Made by a program: the position numbers and the translations under genes
Shown here: one piece after another, positions 17,635 through 26,258 of the stretch
Position numbering within the stretch: position 1 is the stretch's first letter
Layout of the letters: every line of letters starts with the position of its first letter
The notes under the pieces: generated by a model
The model's input: the letters and a program-made list of their open reading frames with translations, nothing else
Databases searched by the model: none
What the model was told of the DNA's origin: nothing
Origin: Imperialibacter sp963977595
GTDB lineage: Bacteria; Bacteroidota; Bacteroidia; Cytophagales; Cyclobacteriaceae
Length of the DNA stretch: 64,000 bases
Direction of reading: 5' to 3'
Assembly: GCF_048007035.1 (NCBI RefSeq)
Contig: NZ_CP180355.1
Span: 3,286,001-3,350,000 of the forward strand

Positions 17635-19095
17635 TTACCTGATCACTACCCCGTTCTTCACCCCCTTGTTGTTGGCAGTCGGGTTGTAAACCATGCCATT
17701 TACCACCGTGAACGCCACCTTTCCGTCTTTTGTGACAATGAATGTGGCTGGATCGCCAAATGAGATGCTTTCATCAGGCGTTTGGTAAGCGCCGATAATA
17801 TTGACGGGCAAGTCAACATATCTCCCGATTGGCTTTCTCACCTTCACATAAGTGTACCCTTCCTGCAGCCAGTCGTCGATATTGTCAACTGGAATGGCAT
17901 CCATGGTATCGAAAATATCCGGGTAAACTTTCCCTGGCACGATCATCATTCCGGTCGCATCAATTTCGTCGTAGCCAAAATAGACCGACATATCGCCAAC
18001 ATCTTCAATATAGCCCGCCACGTCGTAGGTTCTCAGGTCTTCACGGGTGTTTTCCCTGAGGCGTATGGCTAAATCCATGGTATACAAGCTGCTGTCAAGC
18101 GCTAGCTTCCCATTTTTAACCAACAGGTCTACGTAGTACCGTCCGTTTTCAGGTATTTTGAAATAGTCGTTGCTATCAAGGTTTTTATAACTCCCATCGG
18201 CTATGCTTTGCAGGGTGCCCAGCAGAGCGAGAAAATGCACTTTTCTGATGACTTGCTTTTCAGGGTCGTTAGGGTAAGCACCACATTCGATTAATATTGT
18301 GCTGGTTCCCCACTTCTGGATGTTGTCGCCAAAGGCCCTGGGCTCAAAGGTGTCGTCGTATCTGGCAGTGTGGCCTGGCATGTAGCTTTGAACCAGCTTG
18401 TTGAGTTTGACCACGACTTGCAGGGCGGCCTTTCTTGATGCATTAATGTCTTTTGCTTCGTTATAGGCGGGTGCCAAAAAAGACAGAGACGCTGGCTTTC
18501 CTGTGCTGCCGGCGCTGGTTGCCGAATTCTGGTCGTGTAGGTTGAAGCCGAAATCAGGATTCAGGCTGTCTCTGACGTGCTTTAGTAACTGTGCTTCCGG
18601 CGACTGTAGCCTTACGGCGTCTCTGTTGATGTCAATACCCAGGGCATTTCTTCTTTGAAATTGCTCCGCTCCGTCGGGGTTCAGCATGGGAATGAAGTAC
18701 AAAGTGACGCCTTTTAATAAGGCCTCCTTTTCTTTGGCGAATGTGCTTTTGTCAGCAAGGAAATTGAAAAGATCGAGCAGTACCCTCGTAGCGGTTGTTT
18801 CGTCGCCGTGCATTTGCGACCAAAGCAAAACTTTTACCGGGCCCGTACCGGCTTTCACCAAATAGATGCTCCGGCCCTCAATGCTCTCACCTGCTTTGGT
18901 AACAGCGAAGCCTTGTTTCGTCTTTAGGTTTAAAAGCAGTGGCTCCACATCGCTGTGTTTGAACCGCCTTACTGAGATGCTTTTCTCGGCGAAGTTGTCG
19001 TAGGCCGCTTCCACTTTTGCCAGAAACTCATTTTGCTGACCGAAAGCCTGCTGGCAGAGTAATGCGGTGAGAAACAGGAAGGTTGATCTTTTCAT
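17635..19095 (-). CDS. Secreted M14 family zinc carboxypeptidase
   Basis: A 486-residue protein with a signal peptide (about residues 1-19, ending AFGQ). The M14 domain follows: zinc ligands in SQMHGDETTATR (HxxE) and FNLHDQNS (second His), substrate-binding INRDAV, and the catalytic Glu in ILIECGAYP. About 180 C-terminal residues form a beta-rich accessory region without a family I recognise. It probably trims peptides or peptidoglycan stem peptides outside the cytoplasm. It is divergent from the RluA-type gene 116 bases away. Confidence 0.88.
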   Translation of the reverse strand: MKRSTFLFLTALLCQQAFGQQNEFLAKVEAAYDNFAEKSISVRRFKHSDVEPLLLNLKTKQGFAVTKAGESIEGRSIYLVKAGTGPVKVLLWSQMHGDETTATRVLLDLFNFLADKSTFAKEKEALLKGVTLYFIPMLNPDGAEQFQRRNALGIDINRDAVRLQSPEAQLLKHVRDSLNPDFGFNLHDQNSATSAGSTGKPASLSFLAPAYNEAKDINASRKAALQVVVKLNKLVQSYMPGHTARYDDTFEPRAFGDNIQKWGTSTILIECGAYPNDPEKQVIRKVHFLALLGTLQSIADGSYKNLDSNDYFKIPENGRYYVDLLVKNGKLALDSSLYTMDLAIRLRENTREDLRTYDVAGYIEDVGDMSVYFGYDEIDATGMMIVPGKVYPDIFDTMDAIPVDNIDDWLQEGYTYVKVRKPIGRYVDLPVNIIGAYQTPDESISFGDPATFIVTKDGKVAFTVVNGMVYNPTANNKGVKNGVVIR

Positions 19096-19181
19096 ATTGG
19101 GTTCTTTTCAACAAGGAAGGATAAATATCAGCTATTGGCAACCTTAATTCAACCATTGGAGGGTTTTTGCTCTTTGTGTGA

Positions 19182-19189
19182 TAGCTTTG
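19182..19189 (+). promoter_or_regulatory. Putative -7 promoter box for the RluA-type gene
   Basis: TAGCTTTG matches TAnnTTTG exactly and ends 22 bases before the ATG at 19212, giving a short leader of roughly 15 bases. The nearest -33 TTG (19156-19158) sits at a somewhat long 23-base spacing. Confidence 0.5.
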
Positions 19190-19211
19190 TGGCCGGAATT
19201 AGTTTTGGTTC

Positions 19212-19922
19212 ATGAAGAAAGAGAAATTTGAAGACTGGATTTTGTTTGAAAATGAGAACTACCTGCTGGTAAACAAGCCTCCTTTTCTTTCTACCCTCAT
19301 GGACAGGCAGAGCGAACGCAATGTACTCGATTTGGCAAGAGGCTACGTGACTGATGCTCAGGTAGCGCACCGGCTCGACAAAAACACGTCGGGGGTAATC
19401 GCTATCGCTAAAAACCCAGAGGCGTACAGAAGCCTGGCTATCCAGTTTGAAAAAAGGAAGGTCTATAAAATATATCATGCGCTGACGGATGGCATCCACA
19501 AGTTTGAGGATCACAAAGTGGCTGTTCCGTTGCTTACCACCGGAAAAGGTGAGGTGAAGCCCAGTCGAAAAGGAAAGGCATCAGAGACGATATTGAATTC
19601 TATAAAAGCGTTTTCCAACCACACCTTGTTAAGCTGCAAGCCACTGACGGGTCGGATGCATCAGGTAAGAGTGCATTGTGCTTATGCCGGAGCGCCTATT
19701 GCCTGCGATGAGCTATACGGTGGCAAGTGGCTTTACTTGTCCAGCCTTAAACGCAAGTTTAATATTGGGAAGTTCGAAGAAGAGCAACCCTTGATCAAGC
19801 GCTATGCCTTACACGCTCATGAATTGGTCTTCAAAGACCTGGACGGAAAGAAAGTGGGGGCTGTGGCACCTTACCCTAAAGACTTTGAGGTGTTGATCAA
19901 GCAGTTGGAGAAGAACAGTTGA
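19212..19922 (+). CDS. RluA-family RNA pseudouridine synthase
   Basis: A 236-residue cytoplasmic enzyme that isomerises uridine in rRNA or tRNA. The catalytic Asp lies in VAHRLDKNTSGV, followed by family motifs KVYKIYHALTDG and LLSCKPLTGRMHQVRVH. There is no N-terminal S4 domain, so it resembles short TruC/RluA-type members. The specific target uridine cannot be read from the sequence. It is transcribed from its own promoter upstream of the ribosomal protein block. Confidence 0.9.
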   Translation: MKKEKFEDWILFENENYLLVNKPPFLSTLMDRQSERNVLDLARGYVTDAQVAHRLDKNTSGVIAIAKNPEAYRSLAIQFEKRKVYKIYHALTDGIHKFEDHKVAVPLLTTGKGEVKPSRKGKASETILNSIKAFSNHTLLSCKPLTGRMHQVRVHCAYAGAPIACDELYGGKWLYLSSLKRKFNIGKFEEEQPLIKRYALHAHELVFKDLDGKKVGAVAPYPKDFEVLIKQLEKNS

Positions 19923-19982
19923 TCCGTGAGAAGTTGATTTTGGCAAGCGGCCGGAGCTAACTTAAATATTTTCAGGGCATTA

Positions 19983-20013
19983 TTGTAATTCAATTTTTAT
20001 ACTTCTATCTTTG
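19983..20013 (+). promoter_or_regulatory. Promoter of the rplM-rpsI-rpsB operon
   Basis: TTG at 19983-19985 and TATCTTTG at 20006-20013 are separated by 20 bases, matching the Bacteroidota TTTG-N19-21-TAnnTTTG consensus. Transcription should start near 20020, leaving a leader of about 57 bases before rplM. Confidence 0.75.
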
Positions 20014-20076
20014 TGTCCCTTTTTGAGGGCAAGGTATATTCTGTACACAATAAAGAAATTAAAGCTGTTTCGATAA
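20014..20076 (+). promoter_or_regulatory. rplM 5' leader with a small hairpin; possible ribosomal leader
   Basis: The leader holds a short stem ccct/aggg (around 20017-20029) and an AT-rich tail. Ribosomal-protein leaders upstream of L13 have been described in Bacteroidia, so autoregulation is possible. Whether this leader fits such a model was not tested. Confidence 0.3.
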
Positions 20077-20526
20077 ATGGATACGATAAGCTACAAAACA
20101 CAGTCTCTAAGCAAGGCAAAAATTGAGAAGAACTGGGTAGTGATTGACGCTGCTGATCAGATTCTTGGTCGTTTTTCAAGCCGGGTGGCTAATGTTCTTC
20201 GTGGAAAGACAAAGGCTAGCTACACTCCTAACATGGACTGTGGAGATAACGTGATCATTTTGAATGCTGAGAAGGTTCGCCTTACCGGTAAGAAAATGAA
20301 CAACAAAACATACATCCGTCACACAGGTTATCCTGGTGGTCAGCGTTTTGCTTCACCTAGAATGGTGTTGGAAAAAGACCCAAGAAGACTTGTTGAGATG
20401 GCAGTAAGAGGAATGCTTCCAAAGAATAGCTTGGGCAGAGAGCAATTCCGCAATCTATATGTTTATGCAGGCACTGAGCATCCTCATGCTGCACAACAAC
20501 CAAAAGAAATCAAGTTAACATATTAG
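20077..20526 (+). CDS. rplM: 50S ribosomal protein L13
   Basis: A 149-residue ribosomal protein of the large subunit. Family motifs WVVIDAADQILGR, LRGKTKASYTPNMDCGD, RHTGYPGG and MLPKNSLGR are all present, and the length is typical. It is the first gene of the L13-S9-S2 operon, with 10 bases before rpsI. It is expressed from a strong TAnnTTTG promoter. Confidence 0.98.
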   Translation: MDTISYKTQSLSKAKIEKNWVVIDAADQILGRFSSRVANVLRGKTKASYTPNMDCGDNVIILNAEKVRLTGKKMNNKTYIRHTGYPGGQRFASPRMVLEKDPRRLVEMAVRGMLPKNSLGREQFRNLYVYAGTEHPHAAQQPKEIKLTY

Positions 20527-20536
20527 TAATTAGTTA

Positions 20537-20923
20537 ATGGACGTAATCAATACCATAGGCAGAAGAAAGACCTCCGTAGCGAGACTATATCTTCAGAGCG
20601 GAAAAGGTACTTTCAACGTAAACGAAAGAAGCCTTGAAGAATACTTCCCTTCAGAAATCCTTCGTCTGATTGTTCAGCAGCCTCTTGAGCTTACCAGCGA
20701 GTCGGGCAAGTATGACATCAAAATCAATGTTGACGGTGGTGGAATCAAAGGTCAGGCAGAAGCGATTCGTTTGGCAATTTCCAGGGCACTTTGCGAAATC
20801 AGCGAGGAGTTCCGTCCGGCATTGAAGAAGGAAGGCTTCCTTACCAGAGACCCTCGTATGGTTGAACGTAAGAAATACGGTCGTGCTAAGGCTCGTAGAA
20901 GATTCCAGTTCAGTAAGCGTTAA
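20537..20923 (+). CDS. rpsI: 30S ribosomal protein S9
   Basis: A 128-residue small-subunit protein. The start GRRKTSVARLYLQSGKG and the C-terminal basic tail ending RRRFQFSKR, which reaches the P-site tRNA, are diagnostic. Length is usual. It is the second gene of the operon after rplM. Confidence 0.98.
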   Translation: MDVINTIGRRKTSVARLYLQSGKGTFNVNERSLEEYFPSEILRLIVQQPLELTSESGKYDIKINVDGGGIKGQAEAIRLAISRALCEISEEFRPALKKEGFLTRDPRMVERKKYGRAKARRRFQFSKR

Positions 20924-20953
20924 TCAGTATTTCATATACTTTATATATAATTA

Positions 20954-21730
20954 ATGGCTAATCTAGAATACAAGGACTTACTAGACGCTGGTGTTCATTT
21001 CGGACACTTAACGAGAAAGTGGGATCCCCAAATGGCTCCATATATTTTCATGGAGAAGAATGGAATCCATATTATCGATCTTAACAAAACGCTTGTGTGC
21101 CTCGAAGAAGCGTCTAAAGCACTCAAGCAAGTAGTACGTTCAGGCCGCAAGGTGATGTTCGTGGCTACGAAGAAGCAGGCCAAAGACCTGATGGCTGATG
21201 AAGCAAGAAGGCTGAAGATGCCTTATGCTACTGAGCGCTGGTTGGGCGGTATGCTTACAAACTTTGCTACTATCCGCAAGTCATTGAAGAAAATGCAGGG
21301 TATTGACAAGTTGATGAAGGAAGAAAGCTTCACCGGCCTTGCCAAGAGAGAGCGTTTGATGGTGACTCGTGAAAAAGAAAAGCTGGAAAGAGTGCTTGGC
21401 GGTATCGCTGACCTTACTCGTCTTCCTGCAGCTCTTTTCATCGTGGATATCAAGCGTGAGCACATAGCAGTGAAAGAAGCTCAAAAGCTGAACATTCCTG
21501 TGTTTGCTATTGTGGATACAAACTCAAACCCTAACGAGGTTGATTTCCCTATCCCAGGCAACGATGATGCTTACAAGTCTGTGAAACTAATTTTATCTTA
21601 CATCTCTGAAGTAATTGAGGAAGGTCTCAATGAGCGCAAGAGAGAAAAAGACGATGCAAAGTCTAAAGAAGACGAAGATGAGAAGCGTCGGGTAGATGAA
21701 GTAGAGACAGTAGAAGAATCAAAAGATTAA
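20954..21730 (+). CDS. rpsB: 30S ribosomal protein S2
   Basis: A 258-residue small-subunit protein. Family motifs are LLDAGVHFGHLTRKWDPQM, HIIDLNKT, RWLGGMLTNFATI and PVFAIVDTNSNPNEVDFPIPGNDDA. A charged C-terminal tail rich in Lys, Glu and Asp (last about 35 residues) extends beyond the E. coli protein, as is common in this phylum. It is third in the operon and is followed by a hairpin terminator before tsf. Confidence 0.98.
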   Translation: MANLEYKDLLDAGVHFGHLTRKWDPQMAPYIFMEKNGIHIIDLNKTLVCLEEASKALKQVVRSGRKVMFVATKKQAKDLMADEARRLKMPYATERWLGGMLTNFATIRKSLKKMQGIDKLMKEESFTGLAKRERLMVTREKEKLERVLGGIADLTRLPAALFIVDIKREHIAVKEAQKLNIPVFAIVDTNSNPNEVDFPIPGNDDAYKSVKLILSYISEVIEEGLNERKREKDDAKSKEDEDEKRRVDEVETVEESKD

Positions 21731-21765
21731 TTTATAAATAGTGTATCCGGAAACGGATAGATTTT

Positions 21766-21804
21766 AAAAATTGAACATCGGAGATCCTTCGGTGTTCAAT
21801 TTTT
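21766..21804 (+). terminator. Terminator or attenuator between rpsB and tsf
   Basis: A 15-base stem (21766-21780 with 21790-21804, one G-T wobble) closes a 9-base loop and ends in a T-tract. It lies after rpsB and before tsf, so it could fully or partly end the ribosomal transcript and set the lower level of tsf. I saw no exact TAnnTTTG box between it and tsf. Confidence 0.75.
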
Positions 21805-21843
21805 GTTTAAAGCATTTCAAAAAACATTAAAGGATAAATAACA

Positions 21844-22674
21844 ATGGCAATCACTGCACAAGACGTAAACAAGTTACGGCAAATGACTGGCGCCGGCATG
21901 ATGGATTGTAAGAAAGCACTTACAGAATCGGACGGTGACTTCGAAAAAGCAATAGAGATTTTGCGGAAAAAAGGACAGAAGGTTTCTGCTTCCCGCTCTG
22001 ATCGTGAAACTACAGAAGGGTCCGTTTTTGTGCGCACTAACGACAGCAATACAAAGGCAGTTCTTATCTCGCTCACTTGCGAAACAGACTTTGTTGCTAA
22101 AAACGAAGAATTCGTTAAGCTCGGCAACACGATCATTGACCTGGCATTTGCTAAGTCTCCAGCTTCGGTAGAAGATTTGAAAGCACTTAAGGCTGGCGAT
22201 CTTACAGTTGACGAGAAGATCATAGAGCTTGTTGGTAAGATTGGTGAGAAGCTTGAAATTTCTGCTTACGAAGTGATGGAAGCCGAAACTGTAGTTTCTT
22301 ATATCCACGCTGGCAGCAAACTTGGCGTTTTGGTAGCTCTAAAAGGTGGAAACAGCGCTGACGTGATTGACGCTGGTCGTGACGTGGGTATGCAGATTGC
22401 AGCCATGAACCCAATTGCAGTTGATCAAAACAGCGTTGACAAAGCTGTTATTGAAAAAGAAATTGAGATTGGAAAAGACATTGCTCGTCAGGAGGGCAAG
22501 CCAGAGGAGATGGTAGAGAAAATCGCTCTTGGCAAGCTGAATAAATTCTTCAAAGAAAGCACATTGCTTAGCCAGGCTTTCGTGAAAGACAACTCAAAAA
22601 CGATTGCTCAATACCTTGACAGTGTTCAAAAGGGATTGACGGTCACTTCTTTCAAGAGAATTTCAATCGGTTAA
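21844..22674 (+). CDS. tsf: Elongation factor Ts
   Basis: A 276-residue nucleotide-exchange factor that reloads EF-Tu with GTP. The N-terminal UBA-like motif KLRQMTGAGMMDCKKAL and core motif LTCETDFVAKNEEF are canonical, followed by the dimerisation/core region with YIHAGSKLGVLVAL. It follows rpsB as in most bacteria and ends before a hairpin terminator. Confidence 0.98.
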   Translation: MAITAQDVNKLRQMTGAGMMDCKKALTESDGDFEKAIEILRKKGQKVSASRSDRETTEGSVFVRTNDSNTKAVLISLTCETDFVAKNEEFVKLGNTIIDLAFAKSPASVEDLKALKAGDLTVDEKIIELVGKIGEKLEISAYEVMEAETVVSYIHAGSKLGVLVALKGGNSADVIDAGRDVGMQIAAMNPIAVDQNSVDKAVIEKEIEIGKDIARQEGKPEEMVEKIALGKLNKFFKESTLLSQAFVKDNSKTIAQYLDSVQKGLTVTSFKRISIG

Positions 22675-22700
22675 GGTTTATATTATCATTAATAGATAGG

Positions 22701-22730
22701 AAAAGCGCCCTCATTTGAGGACGCTTTTTT
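22701..22730. terminator. Terminator between tsf and the convergent glycogen synthase
   Basis: An inverted repeat (aaaagcgccctc with gaggacgctttt, one mismatch) closes a 4-base loop and is followed by seven T. The left A-run would serve the opposite strand, so it can end both convergent genes. Confidence 0.75.
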
Positions 22731-22738
22731 TATTTGGA

Positions 22739-24601
22739 CTAAGCCTTCAGTCTATCAAGCGCCAGCTGATAGGCTTGATCATAATACTTCGTTAGGGTAG
22801 TCCAGTCGAAATACACCGACGTGCTCTCCACCTTGTTTCGTAAGGTTATTCTTTCCCTTCGGTTCATATTGATGAACTTGTACATTTGGTAAGCAAGCTG
22901 GTCGGCCGACTGATTGAAGTTTCTTTTCTGCCGGTTTACCACATAGATTCCATTGCTGGCATGGTCTTTCATATTGTGCAATACGTAGTCGCCAAACCCA
23001 GCCAGGTCGCTCGTAATGGCTGGCACCCCACTGGCAATACATTCTAGCGGAGTGTAGCCCCAGGGCTCGTAGTAGCTCGGGAAAACGCCCATGTGGCAAC
23101 CTCTTACAAACTGGCCATACTCCATGCCAAACAGCGGGTTGGTTGAGTTTACAAAGTCAGGGTGATACACAATTTTCACCCTGTCATCTTCGTGATTCAG
23201 CAGGCTGGATGTTCTGAGGAAGTTAAGGATGTCGTCGCCACCGTCGTCGACCAAATTGTGAGTGACTACTGGTGGTAGTTGGTCCGTTTTCCAGCTTTGC
23301 AGAAGCCTTCTGTAGCGCAGTCTCCAATAGTCGTCGACAAAGTCGTTGAGCATGGGTAGACGATGGTCGCTGCTGGAGGCGGCCGAGTAGAACAATCTTT
23401 CGCCCACCTGTTTCTTGATAGCGTCTGTTGTTTGGCGCAGCTCTTCGAGCACGGCCCGGCTGTGCAGAATGTCGGGGTTGATGCTGTGGAATGGCTGTTT
23501 TGTGATGAAAAACATAACGACGGTCATTTCGCTGCCTTCATTTTTCAGCCTCCAGTTGAGGCGAGCCAGCGCCTCAAGGGCCAGGTCAAACCCTTTGTTT
23601 TTGTATTCATACCTGCCCGAGGTAAAGAAATACAGCGTATTGTCCAGGTCGAAAGTGTAGCTCTTGAAGAAGTGAGCCATAGCAAACTGGTGTATTTTTT
23701 CTTTGTACTCCCTGTGAAGGTTCTGGAATTCGTGCAATGCCTCAAACCGCTGATTGTTGATGCCGTTGGGCAGGATCACATCAGGCGTTCTGCCAAGCAG
23801 GTACTTGCACTCCTGGGCTGTAACGTCAGAAACTGTGGTGAACACCTGAGCTCCGTGAGCCGCTGCTCTCTCCAGGTTGGCGATGGCCTCTACGTTGAAA
23901 TTGGTTGCTTCCTTCGACCAGTCCATGAAAGGCAGGTGCTGGTAGAAGTCAGAGCTGTTCATGGCGAGGTAGCGCCCCAGCAAGGTGGCGTGGGTGGTGA
24001 ATACCGTGGATATCGGCATTTTTTGCCTTCTGATGTCTGGAATGCACGACGCAGCCATCCACTCATGGAAGTGCGCTATGATCTTTTTCTTTTTGGAGGC
24101 ACCCAACGATAGCTCATCGAGGAAGATTTTAACGCACTCTCCAAAGGCAACTACCTGGTCGATCAGGTGGTCCTCGGCTGGTGTGGTGATGCCGTGGTGT
24201 TCCCATAGCAGGTATTTGATTTCACCAAGCTTGCTCCAGATACTGCCGAGGTTAAACAGAACAGCCTTGGGGCGCCCCGTCACAAGCCAGTGGCCATAAT
24301 GCACTTCAAATCCCTTCTCCCTCATTTTAACAACGGCCTTGCCAAAAGGATCAGAGAAATCATCAATTGGGTCAAATTCAGCGGATACCTGGTGCTTAAA
24401 GTAGGGGCCCAGCAGGCAGTAGTTATCTCCCCATTTGGGCATAGTGGCCGGCACCTTGGATCGTATCACTGTATATATCCCACCCACCTGATTAAGGACC
24501 TCCCAGGCTATCTCCACAAGAAGGGTGTCTTTCATTTCCTTTTTGCTAATCCTCTTTAATGCTTTTACAGCTTTTGCTTCCTGGCCTTTGGTCGTGCTCA
24601 T
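22739..24601 (-). CDS. Glycogen synthase, GT3 (eukaryote-type) family
   Basis: A 620-residue GT-B enzyme that extends glycogen alpha-1,4 chains. The N-terminal block LLVEIAWEVLNQVGGIYTVIRSK with KWGDNYCLLGPY is characteristic of the GT3 family (Pfam Glycogen_syn), not the bacterial GlgA (GT5) family. The C-terminal half has the donor-site region FPSYYEPWGYTPLE(C) with the conserved Glu. The UDP-sugar donor preference is known for the family only. It converges on tsf with a shared terminator, and no other glycogen gene is adjacent. The start at 24601 gives a plausible 25-residue basic leader. Confidence 0.9.
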   Translation of the reverse strand: MSTTKGQEAKAVKALKRISKKEMKDTLLVEIAWEVLNQVGGIYTVIRSKVPATMPKWGDNYCLLGPYFKHQVSAEFDPIDDFSDPFGKAVVKMREKGFEVHYGHWLVTGRPKAVLFNLGSIWSKLGEIKYLLWEHHGITTPAEDHLIDQVVAFGECVKIFLDELSLGASKKKKIIAHFHEWMAASCIPDIRRQKMPISTVFTTHATLLGRYLAMNSSDFYQHLPFMDWSKEATNFNVEAIANLERAAAHGAQVFTTVSDVTAQECKYLLGRTPDVILPNGINNQRFEALHEFQNLHREYKEKIHQFAMAHFFKSYTFDLDNTLYFFTSGRYEYKNKGFDLALEALARLNWRLKNEGSEMTVVMFFITKQPFHSINPDILHSRAVLEELRQTTDAIKKQVGERLFYSAASSSDHRLPMLNDFVDDYWRLRYRRLLQSWKTDQLPPVVTHNLVDDGGDDILNFLRTSSLLNHEDDRVKIVYHPDFVNSTNPLFGMEYGQFVRGCHMGVFPSYYEPWGYTPLECIASGVPAITSDLAGFGDYVLHNMKDHASNGIYVVNRQKRNFNQSADQLAYQMYKFINMNRRERITLRNKVESTSVYFDWTTLTKYYDQAYQLALDRLKA

Positions 24602-24865
24602 AGTAAGGTGCTTAGTAGGTATATATGTAGGGTCTCGAATGTGCTAGGTAAATTATAACTATTTTTTTAAGGAAGAAATTACTGGGCCAGTATTGCGTAG
24701 TAAAATCACCAATAGGAAAGATTGTCTCCATATTTCATGTGTATAAAATTTGTTTTTCAGCGGCCACATGGAATAGCCAATAGCATTTCGGAAGTGATAG
24801 TCGACTGTTCTCCGACTTTATTCATTTCCGCTAGGTATGGCTCTCCTTATGGCTATTTCATCATA

Positions 24866-24888
24866 GAGCACTATTTGAAATAGTGCTC
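24866..24888. repeat. Perfect 10-base inverted repeat (hairpin, 3-base loop)
   Basis: gagcactatt at 24866-24875 and aatagtgctc at 24879-24888 are exact complements around tga. A weaker outer extension pairs ttcat (24858-24862) with atgaa (24891-24895). There is no T-run after it, so a terminator role is unlikely; an operator or RNA element is possible. Confidence 0.6.
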
Positions 24889-25211
24889 ATATGAAGGAGG
24901 CTTCTCATCAGGGTGTGGATTTTGCGTCCGGTACCGACTGGCAGAATGTATTGGCCGGTATTGCTATAGTGTGGGTCCGACAAGTAAATTTTGCAATCGT
25001 TTGCGCTGTAAATATGATTTTTTTATATAACTTCTATACGTTCTATATTAAATATGTTGTTGTGTAGAAATCTATCTTAATATATACATTGAACGTTAAT
25101 TTGTGTATTATTTAATATTAAATATTATCTGTGTATAGAGTAATTTGTTTCAACCTCAAAAATATTTTTTTGACCTTTCCGTATTTTGATTTTCTCCTAC
25201 CAACAAAATGC

Positions 25212-25219
25212 TATATTTG
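25212..25219 (+). promoter_or_regulatory. Putative -7 box for the NUMOD4/HNH gene
   Basis: TATATTTG fits TAnnTTTG and lies 93 bases before the ATG at 25312. TTTG at 25185-25188 could be the -33 element at a slightly long 23-base spacing. Confidence 0.4.
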
Positions 25220-25311
25220 AAATATTCTCTTCAAAAGAGGCTAATTGGCCGTCGTTATTGAAGTATTTATAAAATAGACAACATTAGTTTAAGATTTTAC
25301 TAACACACGCT

Positions 25312-25860
25312 ATGAGCATTCAAAGAATTGAACGTATAGAAGAGGTGTGGAAGCCCATTGATGAATTTTCGAACTACGAAGTATCCAACAGGGGTCGTAT
25401 CAGAAGCAAAGACCGTGAGACTTTTCACAGGGGAAGCCAAACGATGATGAAGGTGAAAGGCAAGGTGATGAAGCAAAGATGGAATAAGTCGTGTAAATGC
25501 TTTTTCCTGGATCTTCTCAATGATGACGGGAAAAGGAGAACTGTTTATCCGCACAAGGAAGTTGCAAAAGCTTATTGTATCAATGTTCTTCCGGATGAAT
25601 ACAATATGATTATTCATCTTGACAATAATCCCCGCAACAACGACTCGACCAATCTGGAGTGGGTAAGTTCTTCTGAACACATGGCTTTCCAGTTTGAGAA
25701 CGGAAACAAAGACAACTACAAGGTTTGGAAGATCAGGAAGCGACGCTACAAAAATGGATTTAAGCCGGACACCACATTTAAAGGACGTCCAAGAAAAGAC
25801 GAGGTTTATGTTGACAGCGAAGTGGAAGTGGAGGAGGAAATGCTCGAGGCAGTAGAATAA
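25312..25860 (+). CDS. NUMOD4/HNH-type protein with AT-hook-like tail
   Basis: A 182-residue protein. Residues about 11-35 form a NUMOD4 motif (WKPIDEFSNYEVSNRGRIRS). Residues about 80-130 resemble an HNH_3-type nuclease core: VYPHKEVAKAYC, then IIHLDNNPRNND and NLEWVSSSEHM. A basic segment follows, with GRPRK near residue 163 (an AT-hook-like core), then a very acidic C-terminus. NUMOD4-HNH proteins are usually phage, intron or inteinless homing endonucleases, yet no phage or intron gene is adjacent. It may instead be a domesticated DNA-binding regulator. The opposite strand is also open across this gene, but only this frame carries recognisable domains. Confidence 0.82.
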   Translation: MSIQRIERIEEVWKPIDEFSNYEVSNRGRIRSKDRETFHRGSQTMMKVKGKVMKQRWNKSCKCFFLDLLNDDGKRRTVYPHKEVAKAYCINVLPDEYNMIIHLDNNPRNNDSTNLEWVSSSEHMAFQFENGNKDNYKVWKIRKRRYKNGFKPDTTFKGRPRKDEVYVDSEVEVEEEMLEAVE

Positions 25861-26258
25861 AAAAAAGAAGGGCTTGTGCCCTCCCTTTTCCATCAACCAA
25901 CCGTAAACTAAAAACTATATCCTTTTGCCAGTATGCGGGTGTTAAGTAACTGCTTAAAACCCCGAGACGCAGGAGTATATTTTAACCTTGAGATTCGTGG
26001 CAGAGTAGATTTTTCCGTTGTTGTCGTTCAGCATCCACTTTGCGTATTGTTATTTTCTATTTTGAGTTCTTGACCTTTGTGTCTGCCTGATTGCAGACAC
26101 CTGTTGATAGCCAAACGACGTGCCAACTTTTGTAAGTAGTTGAAAAACAGTTGTTTGCGTGACAGATCGGAAATGTTAGCCTGGCGGACTGTCCGAAAAT
26201 GATACAGGCATAGGCCGGTGATGTACAGTACAACTATTAAAAATGGTTTTACGTACCG
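25861..26258. other. 398-base intergenic region
   Basis: It begins with the HNH gene terminator. An 8-base perfect hairpin (gtgtctgc at 26079-26086 with gcagacac at 26093-26100) lies in the middle, without a T-run. A 47-codon frame near 25935 has no family support. Nothing else was recognised. Confidence 0.5.
25865..25889 (+). terminator. Terminator of the NUMOD4/HNH gene
   Basis: A short stem around agggc-ttgt-gccct has an A-rich left side and a ccctttt right side, directly after the stop codon. The stem is short, so strength is uncertain. Confidence 0.55.

Larger units (their letters stand above)
24602..25311. other. 710-base AT-rich gene-poor region
   Basis: Upstream region of both glycogen synthase and the HNH protein. 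It contains a perfect hairpin (24866-24888), a 58-codon frame starting at 24891 without family support, an increasingly AT-rich stretch from about 25010, and a candidate -7 box at 25212-25219. No established gene or RNA was recognised. Confidence 0.6.

Noticed and set aside
23363..24112. 249-codon open frame antisense to glycogen synthase
   Set aside because: It lies wholly inside the GT3 gene, has no domain, and arises from the codon pattern of the real gene.
24891..25067. 58-codon hydrophobic frame after the hairpin at 24866
   Set aside because: Plausible length but AT-rich chance frame with no family or terminator support; kept only as a note.
25300..25896. 198-codon open frame antisense to the NUMOD4/HNH gene
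   Set aside because: Covers the whole gene, but only the plus strand carries recognisable domains and a terminator.
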